The position numbers and the translations under genes were made by a program. 64,000 nucleotides of DNA, taken from Erythroxylum novogranatense (taxonomy: Eukaryota; Streptophyta; Magnoliopsida; Malpighiales; Erythroxylaceae). Of the stretch, positions 11,885 to 23,428 are shown one piece after another. Position 1 is the first letter of the stretch, and the number at the start of each line of letters is the position of its first letter. The DNA lies in NCBI GenBank assembly GCA_029891385.1, contig CM057224.1, positions 28,847,005-28,911,004 of the forward strand, read 5' to 3'. The notes under the pieces are model-generated. The model was not told the origin of the DNA, made no database searches, and saw only the letters and a list, made by a program, of their open reading frames with translations.

Positions 11885-12688
11885 ATGAATCCTCTCACCT
11901 TGCTCTTGACTAATAACAAATTGGAAAATGGAGACAATTTTAACGAATGAAGATGTAACCTTGACATTTTTCTTCAATATGAACGTATTTTATGGTTGTT
12001 AACTGAAAGTCAGCCTACACCTCCGGGTGAAACTTCAACTCCTGAGCAAGTCCAACAACATGAGCGTTGGCAGAATGCTGATAAGACTACTAAGTGTTAT
12101 ATTCTGGCTTCTGTCAGTGGCATGTTACAAAAGCAAATTGTTTGTAGGAAAACTTCTAGTGCAATGGTCTATCACTTACATGAGATGTTTGGTATGAGGA
12201 CTAGGTCTGCAAGAGTGAAAACTATCCAAACCTTTCATAATCTCAGAAAAAGACCTGGTGAACCGATGCGGGATTACATGATGAAGGTAATCTCTGTGGT
12301 CACTGAGGTTGTGGTGCTTGGGGCGGATATGGATGCAGACACGTAGATGATTATGATCATTAATAGCTTAAACTCTTCTTTTCAACAGTTTCAGTTGGAC
12401 TATGAGCTCAACAACAAGGATTACACCTTGAGTGAGTTGATGAATACCTTCCAGAACACAGAGGAGACATTGAATATTAAGGCTCATGGGCCAGAAGCTA
12501 ATGTAGCTTCTTCTTCTAAGCCTAAGGGTAAGGGCATGGAAAAGAAGAAGGGTCCAATGAAAAAGAAGGCCCAAACAGGGGTCAAGGCCAAACCCATGAA
12601 AAAGAAGGCCAAAGAGAACATCAAAGGAAAGTGTTTCCACTGTGATGAGATGGGTCACTGGAAAAGAAATTGTCTAGTCTACCTATAG
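11885..12688 (+). pseudogene. gag: copia gag (nucleocapsid) of element H, with stop codons
   Basis: The frame from ATG 11885 reads MNPLTLLLTNNKLENGDNF, the usual N-terminal region of plant copia Gag. TGA at 11948-11950 stands where the family has Trp. The frame then continues through a UBN2-type Gag core (for example KTIQTFHNLRKRPGEPM), TAG at 12344-12346, a basic Lys-rich stretch, and a CCHC zinc knuckle CFHCDEMGHWKRNC that packages RNA in relatives. A third stop lies at 12686-12688. All segments share one frame, so point mutations, not frameshifts, inactivated it. Confidence 0.85.
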
Positions 12689-12872
12689 TCCCTCAAAAGA
12701 AAACAGGGTATGGGTTTCCTAAGTTTGTTAGGAACTAGAAATGTGGAAGATTTATCTACTTCTTGGATATTAGATTCAGGAGCTACTAACTATGTTTGTA
12801 ATTCGTTGCAAGGGTTCCTGCAAAAGAGAACACTACCAAAAGGCCAGTTTCAAGTCAAGATAGCAGATGGTT
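12689..12872 (+). pseudogene. copia protease N-terminal half, element H
   Basis: In frame with gag after the stop at 12688. It contains SWILDSGATNYVCN, the aspartic-protease active-site region with the DSG triad, as in plant copia polyproteins. It is cut at 12872 inside the segment VKIADG by element I and resumes after 23138. The bases next to the insertion are TGGTT (left) and TGGCT (right), a 5-bp target duplication with one mismatch. Confidence 0.85.
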
Positions 12873-13557
12873 TGTTAGAACCCGATCCCGAGACCGGATC
12901 CCAACTCCAACTATTTATACCTTAACATTAACGCTCATGCTCTTGCTTACTTTCCACACCTATTGGACCCATTTCCAGAGCCCAACAAATTTCGGAGCCC
13001 TAAAGCTTGCGCTCCCTACTTTGCAGCGTTTGATGCTGTGGTTCCATAAGGGTGATGAGCGTACACTACATAATCATAAAAATCACATTTAGACTTGTTC
13101 ATATCAATTTAGCTTAAGGCCTCACGTTCACACATAGGCAAGAATCACCTTAATCGGAGTCATATAACTCAAGATACACTCCAAAAATCTAAGAGAGTTC
13201 ATACCCGAAACATGCCCTCTTAACTGGCCTTTCAATTGTTTTAGGACAAACTTTCACAATTTAACTCCAATTGATACCATATTTTATGGATTGAAAGATA
13301 TGTTTCTTATAAATCCAATGGTTCAAGTCTCACCTCATTTGGAGGTCGTATGAGAGAATTATGCCCGAAACATTGGACCATGCTCACTTCTGAAATCAGA
13401 TTGAAACTCTTTTGGTGCGATTTGCTATAACTTTTAATCTATAGCTCCAAATGCTTTCGTTCTTTCACCATACAAAAGTAGACATCTAGATCTACAACTC
13501 TCATGAAGACTACAAAGGATGATTCTATCTCCTACATTCTGCAGCGTCCTATTTTTT

Positions 13558-13982
13558 CATCGTCCGATTTCTATTATCTGGTTTTCTATCGTCTGATTTC
13601 TATCATCTGGTTTTCTATCGTCTGATTTCTATCATCTGGTTTTCTATCGTCTGATTTCCTTCCTTCTGATTTCTATCTTCTGATTTCCTTCCTTCTGATT
13701 TCTATCTTCTGATTTCCTTCCTTCTGATTTCTATCTTCTGATTTCCTTCCTTCTGCTTTTCTATCTTCTGATTTCCTTCCTTCTGCTTTTTATCTTCTGA
13801 TTTCCTTCCTTCTGATTTCTATCTTCTGCTTTTCTATCTTCTGATTTCTATCTTCTGCTTTTCTATCTTCTGCTTTTCTATCTTTTGATTTCTATCTTCT
13901 GCTTTCTATCTTCTGCTTTTCTATCTTCTGATTTCTATCTTCTGCTTTTCTATAATCTGCTTTTCTACCTTCTGATTTCTTT
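13558..13982. repeat. Pyrimidine-rich minisatellite in 3' LTR of I
   Basis: Some 425 bp of variants of TTCTATCTTCTGATTTC and CTTCCTTCTG. It is almost pure pyrimidine on the plus strand, so the sense transcript would be purine-rich (GAAGATAGAAATCAG-like). It recurs at 20646-21026 in the partner LTR with a different unit composition. Confidence 0.85.
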
Positions 13983-14814
13983 GTAAGGCTCATATCTTTT
14001 AACTCCGAACTCCAAATTTAGCAAACGATATACCCTTGGAAAGCTCTAACCTTCTACTACAATATTCATGAAGGCTCATTCATCTAATTTAAGTCCTACG
14101 AAGGTCAAAATCTGAGGCAAAATTCTGTCAAATTTTGGGAAAATTTGATGCTCTCTTCCTGAAAGTACATCTATCCAATTTTCAATCCTAATACTTCCAC
14201 TGCGTAAGACTCATCATACAACCTCATATAACATGATTAAACCCTAAGGTATCTTCAAACACCATTCAAGCAACAGCCACACTCTTAATCATCTATCATA
14301 TCCAAACTATAATAATGATGCAATTGGCTTAAACATGCATGGATTTCTCAAAATACATTTGAACTTAGCATTCTTACATTTCATTTACGTTCAAAGTGAG
14401 TAGCTTATAATGCTTTAGTGGGCATTTCAAGCCCTTTTACAACATAGATCGAAATACACTTCAAAATACTACACTTTTCTTAAAATGCATCTAAAGCATT
14501 ATTTACAACAATTTGCTTGAAATACATCAAAATATAATTCTTGGGTATGCCTTGAGCTCATTCTTCATGATCCCGATCTTTACCGGAGATGGGGCGGGAA
14601 GGTGGGGTGAGCTTTCATCGTAGGTGACACATTTATATTTAGGCTAATAAGCTACATTGCTTCATTAATCATACTTTTAGCAACTTGCATAGAAATCATG
14701 CAATCAAGCAATTCATGAAATTTATCAATCTCAAAACATAATGTTCATGCTTCATATCATTCTCATTCTTGCAAAATATACGCTAACATGTAAACACATA
14801 GCTGATGGTTCGAA

Positions 14815-14951
14815 AAGTCCACGGGTTACTAATGAGCTACACAAGTGTAGTCATATGCTGAGGAGTCCTAAAAGGAACATCCTATGCCACAATCGGGCAG
14901 CCGGGTGAAGGCTATACTGATCGACGTGCACGTGACTCTGCTGGTGGACTT
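14815..14951 (-). other. Predicted hairpin domain closed by a long-range stem (LTR I)
   Basis: Outer arms AAGTCCAC (14815-14822) and GTGGACTT (14944-14951) are exact complements. Between them lie CTACAC-AA-GTGTAG and the palindrome ACGTGCACGT. The outer arms are kept at 21868-21875 and 21995-22002 in the partner LTR, although the interior differs at many positions. Confidence 0.5.
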
Positions 14952-15764
14952 AACTAACCCACATAACACTTAATTTCATGCATAAAAGCTGGACTTGTCT
15001 TGTCCGCTGACTAATTTTCTAAAAATGGATATTCAAGCATCCATAAAGCTGATCATGCTTAAAGCACATTTCATGCTTAGCTCACATTTCATGATCTCAT
15101 TCATGCTCATCCAATTTATGGCAATTTCAAGCAATGTCATGCACTAATCAATTTCTCACCTAATGGCAATCATCCATCAATTTATACACAATCAAAAGTC
15201 AATCAATGCTCATTCTAAATTAGTTGGAAAACATTAATTTTCTTTAGTTAAGATAATATTTAAGCATTACTAACATAAAGATAAAAGTGAAACCCACCTT
15301 ATATCCTTGCTTAAGCTTGCTAAGGAAGTTCCTCTTCTTGTTCTCCTCTTCTTTCTTGTCCTCCTTCATTCATGGCAAGGAAAGAACCTCACATCATTTA
15401 GGGTTTCTAAAATTGAAAACCTAATGAACCTTAATCATGAAATCAACCCTAGAATCACTAAACCCATCTTCTTTCTAAGCTTTCTAAACCATAAAATCAA
15501 GCCAAACTCAAACTACATTTCATAACTTACCTTGAATCTTTACTCAACCAAGGTTTTCTTGTATCAAAATAAAGCTTAGACTCTCCTCTTCACTTTTCTT
15601 CTTGCTTTTCTTCAAAACTCACTCACTTTCATGGAAATGCCAAAACCCTAGCAAGCTCCTTTCTTCTTCTCCTTTCTTTCCTCTTCTACATAAACTTCTC
15701 CCTCTTCTCCTTTAAATTTCAGTAAATCTCACTTCTTCCTACACTAACTCACTTAAACTCCTCC

Positions 15765-15771
15765 TTTTATA
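15765..15771 (-). promoter_or_regulatory. TATA box, 3' LTR of I
   Basis: The minus strand reads AGTATAAAAGGAG; the core TATAAAA lies about 235 nt before the first donor-like site. The same box is at 22825-22819 in the other LTR. Confidence 0.6.
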
Positions 15772-16083
15772 CTTCTTCTCTAATCCACTTAAGCCCAAAA
15801 GGCCCAAGCCTTCATTTAATTCCTTCTTCTTTCATTTTCCTACATCCTCCTTACTTCCTCTTTATCCTACAACTTACTTAGGCCCAATTATCTTTAAGCC
15901 CATTTTATCTTTCTTTTCTTTCCTACCTCATTAAAACCCAACTAATTCATTTAATTCCATTAACTCATTACCTAACATCTTTAATGCCAACTCATATTAC
16001 TCAATGTCAAGTTAATTAATGTTAACATAATTTACTTAATTACTCTAATCATGCTTAATTACATAAAAATTTTGGGGCTAACA

Positions 16084-16096
16084 TGTCTCCCCTTAA
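16084..16096 (-). other. Polypurine tract of element I
   Basis: The minus strand reads CTTAAGGGGAGACA immediately before the 3' LTR, preceded by TTCGAGGACTAAATT, a variant of the block seen in A, B, C and D. Confidence 0.75.
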
Positions 16097-17101
16097 GAAA
16101 TTTAGTCCTCGAAATTCTTACCGACTCATTGAAGAGGTGTGGATACTTCTCCTTCATTGCATCCAAGGGTTCCCGTCGCCTCTTCAACTGCATGATTTCT
16201 CCAAAGGACTTTAACTAGTCAATCGTCTTGTTTATGAGAACTTTCTCCTTGCTATCTAGAATCGCCATCGGCATCTCCTCATAGCTCGATCATCACTCAC
16301 CGAACCTCGAGGTCTGAATTATGTGAGAAGGATTTGATCTGCCTTCTCAACATAGAAACATGAAAACATCGTGGATCCGAGACAACTCTGAGGCAATACT
16401 AATCAGTAAGCTAACAGCCCGATCCTCTCTAGAATTTCATACGGACCCACATATCGAGGACTTAACTTCCCTTTCTTGCGAATCTCATAACTCCTTCCAT
16501 GGAGACGTCTTGAGGAACACCTTGTCACCCATCGCATAATCCATTTCTTTTACATTAGCATCGGCATAGTTTTTCATTACATCTGGGCGGCCTTAAGTCG
16601 TTGTTTGATTACCTCCACTTTCTCAATCGTCATCCGGACCAACTCTGGTCCCACTAGCTTCCTCTCACCTTCCTCATCCCAAAGATATCGAGTCCTGCAT
16701 CTTCGCCATAAAGGGCTTCATATGGAGCCATCTGATGCTCGAATGGTGCAATTGTTGTAAGCAAATTCGACCAACGGCAAATGATCATCCCATGCTCCTC
16801 TGAAGTCCATGACACATGCTCTAAGCATCCCTCTAGAGTCTGGATTGTCCTCTCGGTGACCATCCGTTTGAGGATGAAATCTCAGTCTTGAAATTCAATT
16901 TAGTTCCTAATGCTTCTGCAGACTTTCCCAAAATCTCGAGGTGAATCGAGGATCCCCGCTTGATACTATAGAATCCGGAAATCCATGCAACCTTACCACT
17001 TCATCAATGTATTTCTTTGCTAAGACTTGCAAGGAATCTGCTTGCCTAATTGCGGAAAATGGGCTGACTTGGTCAACCGATCAACAATAACCCAAATGGC
17101 A
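16097..17101 (-). pseudogene. Integrase core, C-terminal part and chromodomain remnant of I
   Basis: Pieces recognisable by comparison with C and D include a stretch with ERTIQTLEG around the third catalytic residue (16863-16800), [24 protein letters not shown], and EPLDAMKEKYPHLF from the chromodomain end (about 16190-16130). Frames change several times, so several small indels have occurred. In living chromoviruses this region inserts cDNA and the chromodomain guides it to chromatin; here it cannot be functional. Confidence 0.75.
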
Positions 17102-17476
17102 TCATGCTTCTTCTTTGGTCCTCGGCAAACTCATCGAAAAATCCATTGTGATCCTTTGCCACTTCCATTCAGGAATGGACAATGGCTGCAACATGCTGAA
17201 GGTGCACGTGTTTAGCCTTGACTTGCGACATACTAGACATCCGCTCACATACTCTGCTACATCCCTCTTCATGCCTTTCCACCAGAAATGTTCCTTCAAA
17301 TCTCTGTACATTCTGGTGTTGCCTGGGTGCATGGAATAAGGCACATTGTGTGCCTCATCCATGATCTCATCCTTAACTAATTTATCATTCGGGATACATA
17401 ACTTTGCTTCCACTACCATTAGCCCGTCATCTCTCACTACCACTTCAGATCGCTTATCATTCTCAGATTTCCTCAC
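17102..17476 (-). pseudogene. H2C2 zinc-binding domain and integrase start of I
   Basis: An open stretch with DEAHNVPYSMHPGNTRMYRD, then EHFWWKGMKRDVAEYVSGCLVC: the His-His-Cys-Cys zinc-binding domain of gypsy integrase. PEWKWQRITMDFSMSLPRT follows and carries the first catalytic Asp. The segment after CLVC (RKSRLNTCTFSMLQ) is scrambled relative to QQVKAEHQAP in C and D, consistent with compensating indels. Confidence 0.8.
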
Positions 17477-17651
17477 GGCTTACTCGATTCGATCCCTCCT
17501 GCAACTCCTTAACTTTCTCTCTAAGTATCGGCCTCACCTTGAATTGAGCAAGAATACAATTTGGTGATCTGTTTTAGACTTATCTTAAGCTTGGCCATTT
17601 GCTCCAATAGAGGCAAGTAAACCGTATCGAACATAAGCTATCGATGACTTC

Positions 17652-18144
17652 CTACTCAATGCATCTCGCCATTACATTATCCTTGCTCGATGATACTCTA
17701 TCATCGTCATAGTCCTCGAGCAACTCTAACCATCTTCTCGCCTCAGATTCATTCTTTCGGCTCATGATGTACTTAAGACTTTTGTGATCCGTGAAAACCC
17801 TTGTGCGAACCCCATACAGATAGTGTCTCCATATCTTTAAGGCAAAATCATCTGCCAATTCCGGATCATGAGTCGGATAATTCAACTCATATGGTTTCAA
17901 CTCGCCGTGATGCATAGGCTATCACTTTGTCATTATGCATTAACACACAACCTAAGCCTCTTCTCGAAGCATCATCAGATCTCAGATACCCTTGATCTCC
18001 ATTGGGCGAGATTAAAATGGGAGCACTAGTTAACCGCCGCTAAGCTCCTCAAAACTCACTGGCAATCCTCATTCCAGATAAGCTGCGATTCTTCCTTAAC
18101 TCGATCCATAGGGCAGCTATTATTGAGAATCCTTCCACAAACCT
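17652..18144 (-). pseudogene. RNase H of element I, directly after protease (RT deleted)
   Basis: Contains [37 protein letters not shown] and [18 protein letters not shown], the gypsy RNase H region. Upstream, 18130-18060 matches the RT/RNase H linker (FVEGFS and KN..S..E-like). The protease end (YKAKLDC) lies only about 100 nt before this linker, so the roughly 700-bp RT domain, present in C and D, is absent. Frames are broken. Confidence 0.8.
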
Positions 18145-18480
18145 TCAGAATATCCCGCCAGCCCGAAAACTCCGCACCTCTTTCAAACTACAATCTAGCT
18201 TCGCTTTATACTTCTCCATGACATCCATCCCAAATGACATCCAACCTTGAAGGTCTAAAGTAGTAGATCTACTACCGCCTAGCACCACGACATCGAGCTC
18301 ACAATTCTTATAGATCATACTAATCACCACCTTACCCCTAAAGGAGTACTAACAACCAAAAATTGTCCATAACCTTAGGACACACAACATGCATATTCAT
18401 ACTTGCAGATCAAATGAATGTGTGGAGCCAGATCAATTAACACATAAACAGAGAGTCAAATAAGCGAGCCATACCAACCA
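18145..18480 (-). pseudogene. Aspartic protease remnant of element I
   Basis: SGSTHSF occurs around 18435-18415, but the codon that should encode the catalytic Asp is read as a stop in that frame. Downstream, DLQGWMSFGMDVMEKYKAKLDC matches LKGLDVIVGMDVMEKYKAKLDC of D. Family role: cleaves the Gag-Pol polyprotein. Confidence 0.7.
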
Positions 18481-18639
18481 CAACTTGAGGCAATGCAGCT
18501 TCCTCTCAGTCATGGCAAATACTCTAGCCGGTGCTCGACCTGTGCCTTGGTCTCCCTGCAGGATTAGCCTCTTGATCGCTCCAGGCGCCTACTTCAGAAT
18601 CGGCCTGGTTCCCACTGCCTCTGCTCGCCTCGAGCTTGA

Positions 18640-19747
18640 GCTTGGGAACCCTCCTGTCTCACCTCTGGGACAATCTCTCATCATATGCCCCTTCTCTCCA
18701 CACTGGAAACAACCACCAAAGCCCTTGAGACACCTCCCGGGATGAAACTTCCCGCATTGATCACACTGAGGATACTTGCCCTTTCATGACTTCCCTGAGC
18801 CTCCCACACTAGAGACCTGTTCAGAAATTGCCCTGGACTGCTGACTCTTGGCAGGACCACTACTACCCATGCCACTCTGAGTATGATGGGTCCTGGTGCT
18901 CCTCCCAGGTGCTGGAGCACTCACTCCCTTCCTAGAAGATTGCTCTCTGTTCTTCCTTTTCCTACTCACTTCAGCCTTAATATTCTCCAGCTTCTCAGCC
19001 TGGAGCGCTGCATCTACCAACTGTTGATAGTCATGGAAATTATGGATCAGCACCTTCTCCCTGATCCCTAGGTGCAGTCCGCTCTCAAACTTGCGGCACT
19101 TATCCTCTTCTGTCGCCACAATATTTGTTGCGTGTCGAGGCAGTTGAGTGAACTTCACTCATATTCACTCACGCTCTGCTCCCTACAGTGAGGCTCGAAA
19201 CTCCCTAGCCTTCTCTTGGATGTAAACCCTCGAGAAGTACTTCCTCCTGAAAACCTTTAGAAACTCCTTCCATGTCAGCTCTGGTACTACTCGATCATTG
19301 CGAGCACCTTGCCTCCCACCAAAGGCAAGCGTCCCCTGCAATAAACTAGCTGCATACTCTACCCTCTCCCCATCTGAGCACTTCATCTGACTCAGGACCC
19401 TCTCGGTCCTCTTCAACCATGCTTCTGCCTCCTCGGGATTAGTAGTCCCGCTGAAATCGACAGCCCCATACTTGGAACTTGTCATACGCCCACCCGATTT
19501 CTTTGGGTGGCATCGAGCTTGTGGTCCTTGGCCCATGGCATGGATGAAACCCTGGGCGAAGGCCTGAAAGAGCTGGGGATCTACTCGAGGCATAGGAGGG
19601 GGCTAGAGGCACTTCATGCTGCACACTCGGTGCCTCTGAATCTGAAACAGGATGGTCCTCGATCCTGGGAATGTGGGATTCATCCGTACCTCCCCTCTGA
19701 GAGCCTGATCGAGCTTGAGCTCCTCGAGTTCTTCTTCGAGGCGGCAT
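18640..19747 (-). pseudogene. gag: gag of element I, frameshifted
   Basis: Starts MPPRRRTRGAQARSGSQ at 19747, matching the Gag starts of C and D. Fragments in changing frames carry the Gag core (DFSGTTNPEEAEAWLKRTER, FLKVFRRKYFSRVYIQEKAR, EEDKCRKFESGLHLGIREKV), a basic linker, and a zinc knuckle CFQCGEKGHMMRDC at about 18700-18650. At least two frameshifts are needed to join them. Gag coats the RNA and forms the particle in functional relatives. Confidence 0.8.
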
Positions 19748-19940
19748 ATTACTCCTTTTAGTGAAAACATTTCAAATCTTTAGCTCATGCTTGTAAGACA
19801 AGTTCAAATCATGTAAAACAATTCAAAATCAATGATGCATGTACTGTATTTAAAACAAGTTTAAAGCTCATGTAATATGATGTATGCTGACTCTACTCTT
19901 GAGGCTACCCACTAGGGTTCCTAGGAAATCATAAACCTAG

Positions 19941-19956
19941 AGCTGCTCTGATACCA
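19941..19956 (-). other. Primer-binding site of element I
   Basis: The minus strand reads TGGTATCAGAGCAGCT, four bases after the 5' LTR. Confidence 0.9.
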
Positions 19957-20645
19957 CAGATGTTAGAACCCGATCCCGAGATTGGATCCCAACTCCAACT
20001 ATTTATACCTTAACATTAACGCTCATGCTCTTGCTTACTTTCCACACCTATTGGACTCATTTCCAGAGCCCAAAAAATTTCGGAGCCCTAAAGCTTGCTC
20101 TCCCTACTTTGCAGCGTTTGATGTTGTGGTTCCATAAGGGTGATGAGCGTACACTACCTAATCATCAAAATCACATTTAGACTTGTTCATATCAATGTAT
20201 CTTAAGGCCTCACGTTCACACAGAGGCAAGAATCACCTTAATCGGAGTCATATAACTCAAGATACACTCCAAAAATCTAAGAGAGTTCATACCCGAAACA
20301 TGCCCTCTTAACTGGCATTTCACTTGTTTTAGGGCAAAATTTCTCAATTTAACTCCAATTGATACCGAATTTTATGGAGTGAAAGATATGTGTCTTATAA
20401 ATCCAATGGTTCAAGCCTCACCTCATTTGGAGGTCGTATGAGAGAATTATGCCCGAAACATTGGACCATGCTCACTTCTGAAATCGGATTGAAACTCTTT
20501 TGGTGCGATTTGCTATAAATTTTAATCTATAGCTCCAAATGCTTTCATTATTTCACCATACGAAAGTAGACATCTAGATCTACAACTCTCATGAAGACTA
20601 CAAAGGCTGATTCTATCTCCTACATTCTACAGCGTCCTATTTTTC

Positions 20646-21026
20646 CATCTTCTGATTTCTATCATCTGGTTTTCTATCGTCTGATTTCTATCATCTGGTT
20701 TTCTATCGTCTGATTTCTATCATCTGGTTTTCTATCGTCTGATTTCCTTCCTTCTGATTTCTATCTTCTGATTTCCTTCCTTCGCTTTTATCTTCTGATT
20801 TCCTTCCTTCGATTTCTATCTTGATTTCCTTCCTTCCTTTTCTATCTTGATTTCCTTCCTTCGCTTTTATCTTGATTTCCTTCCTTCGATTTCTATCTTA
20901 CCTTTTCTATCTTCTGATTTCTATCTTCTTCTTTTCTATCTTCTTCTTTTCTATCTTCTGATTTCTATCTTCTGCTTTTCTATCTTCTGCTTTTCTATCT
21001 TCTGCTTTTCTACCTTCTGATTTCTT
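20646..21026. repeat. Pyrimidine-rich minisatellite in 5' LTR of I
   Basis: Same array as 13558-13982 but shorter. Many units lack TG or CTG (ccttccttcgattt, tatcttgatttcc), a change rarely seen in the partner array. Confidence 0.85.
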
Positions 21027-21633
21027 TGTAAGGCTCATATCTTTTAACTCCGAACTCCAAATTTAGCAAACGATATACCCTTGGAAAGCTCTAACCTTCT
21101 ACTACAATATTCATGAAGGCTCATTCATCTAATTTAAGTCCTACGAAGGTCAAAATTTGAGGCGAAATTCTGTCAAATTTTGGGAAAATTTGACAGCTCT
21201 TCCCTTGAAAGTACATCTATCCAATTTTTCAATCCTAATACTTCCACCTGCGTAAGACTCATCATACAACCTCATATAACATGATTAAACCCTAAGGTAT
21301 CTTCAAACACCATTCGAAGCAACAGCCACACTCTTAATCATCTATCATATCCAAACTATAATAATGATGCAATTGGCTTAAACATGCATGGATTTCTCAA
21401 AATACATTTGAACTTAGCATTCTTGCATTTCATTTACGTTCAAAGTGAGTAGCTTACAATGCTTTAGTGGGCATTTCAAGCCCTTTTACAACATAGTTCA
21501 AATACACTTCCAAAATACTACACTTTTCTTAAATGCATCTAAAGCATTGTTTACAACAATTTGCTTGAAATACATCAAAAACATAATTCTTAGAGTTTGC
21601 CTTGAGCTCATTCTTCATGATCCCGATCTTTAC

Positions 21634-22347
21634 CTGGAGATGGGACAGGAAGGTGGGGGTGAGCTTTAAACTCCGTGGGTGACACATTTATATTTAGGCT
21701 AATAAGCTACATTGCTTCATTAATCATACTTTTAGCAACTTGCATAGAAATTATGCAATCATGCAATTCATGAAATTTATCAATCTCAAAACATAATGTT
21801 CATGCTTCATATCATTCTCATTCTTGCAAAATATCGCTAACATGTAAACACATAAATGATGGTTCAAAAGTCCACGGGTTCTTGATGAGCTACACAAGTG
21901 TAGTCATATCTCGAGGAGTCCTAAAGGAACATCCTATGCCACAATCAGAGCGGCGGCGAAGGCTATCTTGGTCGGCGTGCACGTGACTCTGCTGGTGGAC
22001 TTAACTAACCCACATAACACTTAATTTCATGCATAAAAGCTGGACTTGTCTTGTCCATGACTAATTTTCTGAAAATGGATATTCAAGCATCCATAAAGCT
22101 GATCATGCTTAAAGCACATTTCATGCTTAGCTCACATTTCATGATCTCATTCATGCTCATCCAATTTATGGCAATTTCAAGCAATGTCATGCACTAATCA
22201 ATTTCTCACCTAATGGCAATCATCCATCAATTTATACACAATCAAAAGTCAATCAATGCTCATTCTAAATTAGTTGGAAAACATTAATTTTCCTTAGTTA
22301 AGATAATATTTAAGCATTACTAACATAAAGATAAAAGTGAAACCCAC
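21634..22347 (-). other. Predicted LTR intron 2 of element I
   Basis: 714 nt from AAG|GTGGGT (22347) to CCCATCTCCAG| (21634) on the minus strand. It contains the hairpin domain and, just before the acceptor, GGAGTTTAAAGCTC followed by ACCCCC. Position and layout match the candidate introns in the LTRs of B, G, C and D. Prediction from sequence only. Confidence 0.45.
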
Positions 22348-22818
22348 CTTATATCCTTGCTTAAGCTTGCCTAAGGAAGTTCCTCTTCTTGTTCTCCTCT
22401 TCTTTCTTGTCCTCCTTCATTCATGGCAAGGAAAGAACCTCACATCATTTAGGGTTTCTAAAATTGAAAACCTAATGAACCTTAATCATGAAATCAACCC
22501 TAGAATCACTAAACCCATCTTCTTTCTAAGCTTTCTAAACCATAAAATCAAGCCAAACTCAAACTACATTTCATAACTTACCTTGAATCTTTACTCAACC
22601 GAAGGGTTTCTTGTATCAAAATAAAGCTTAGACTCTCCTCTTCACTTTTTCTTCTTGCTCTTTCTTCAAAAACTCACTCACTTTCATGGAAATGCCAAAA
22701 CCCTAGCAACCTCCTTTCTTCTTCTCCTTTCTTTCCTCTTCTACGTAAACTTCTCCCTCTTCTCCTTTAAATTTCGTAAATCTCACTTCTTCCTACACTA
22801 ACTCACTTAAACTTCTCC

Positions 22819-22825
22819 TTTTATA
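22819..22825 (-). promoter_or_regulatory. TATA box, 5' LTR of I
   Basis: TATAAAA in AGTATAAAAGGAG on the minus strand, about 240 nt upstream of the first donor-like site at 22581. Confidence 0.65.
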
Positions 22826-23138
22826 CTTCTTCTCTAATCCACTTAAGCCCAAAAGACCCAAGCCTTCATTTAATTCCTTCTTCTTTCATTTTTCCTACAT
22901 CCTCCTTACTTCCTCTTTATCCTACAACTTACTTAGGCCCAATTATCTTTAAGCCCATTTTATCTTTCTTTTCTTTCCTACCTCATTAAAACCCAACTAA
23001 TTCATTTAATTCCATTAACTCATTACCTAACATCTTTAATGCCAACTCATATTACTCAATGTCAAGTTAATTAATGTTAACATAATTTACTTAATTACTC
23101 TAATCATGCTTAATTACATAAAAATTTTGGGGCTAACA

Positions 23139-23428
23139 TGGCTCCTATGTTTCAGCAGAATCAGTGGGAGTAGTTATCTTGGATTTTCCTAGTGGTCATA
23201 GGTTATATTTGGAGGATGTTTATTACATGCCTATGATTGTATGGAACTTGGTTTTTTTTTCTAATAAAATCTGGTTATTCCTTATATTTTGAAAAATTCA
23301 AAGTATTTGTGGCACTTAAGAATGAGTCAAATCAATCAAAAAAGACTTGAGAGGTTAGTAAAGGATGGGATCCTTATGGGCTTGGATAGTGATCCATTAC
23401 CCCCTGTGAATCTTATATTGAAGGAAAA
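23139..23428 (+). pseudogene. copia protease C-terminal half and pre-integrase region, element H
   Basis: After the target duplication, 23149 onward reads VSAESVGVVILDFPSGHRLY and LEDVYYMPMIVWNLV, the usual end of a copia protease. Next comes a shortened, frame-broken pre-integrase region with RLERLVKDGIL before the integrase. Confidence 0.8.

Larger units (their letters stand above)
12873..16083 (-). repeat. 3' LTR of element I
   Basis: 3211 bp bounded by TG...CA. In minus-strand order it has a TATA box (15771-15765), donor-like AAG|GTAAGT at 15530, donor-like AAG|GTGGGT at 15297, a hairpin domain (14951-14815), and a pyrimidine/purine minisatellite (13558-13982). Opposite the right LTR's acceptor CCAG|GTAAAG this copy reads CCG|GTA, so the acceptor is lost here. 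Confidence 0.9.
12873..23138 (-). mobile_element. Element I: chromovirus (Ty3/gypsy) deletion derivative in the protease of H
   Basis: LTRs of 3.2 kb (12873-16083 and 19961-23138) flank a 3.9-kb interior on the minus strand: PBS at 19956-19941, gag, protease remnant, RNase H, integrase, chromodomain remnant, polypurine tract at 16096-16084. Tips are TGTTAGAACC and GGGCTAACA in plus orientation, and the near-perfect target duplication is TGGTT/TGGCT. The RT domain is missing, so the element could not be autonomous as it stands. Confidence 0.9.
19961..23138 (-). repeat. 5' LTR of element I
   Basis: 3178 bp, partner of 12873-16083. Donor 1 is at 22581 (AAG|GTAAGT), donor 2 at 22347 (AAG|GTGGGT), acceptor at 21635-21634 (CTCCAG). 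Compared with the 3' LTR, most stretches are nearly identical. Differences concentrate in the minisatellite (20646-21026) and the hairpin domain (21868-22002). Confidence 0.9.

Noticed and set aside
13558..13982. CRISPR-like or satellite array
   Set aside because: Units are contiguous, pyrimidine-rich and without spacers, and the array is internal to an LTR; it is a minisatellite.
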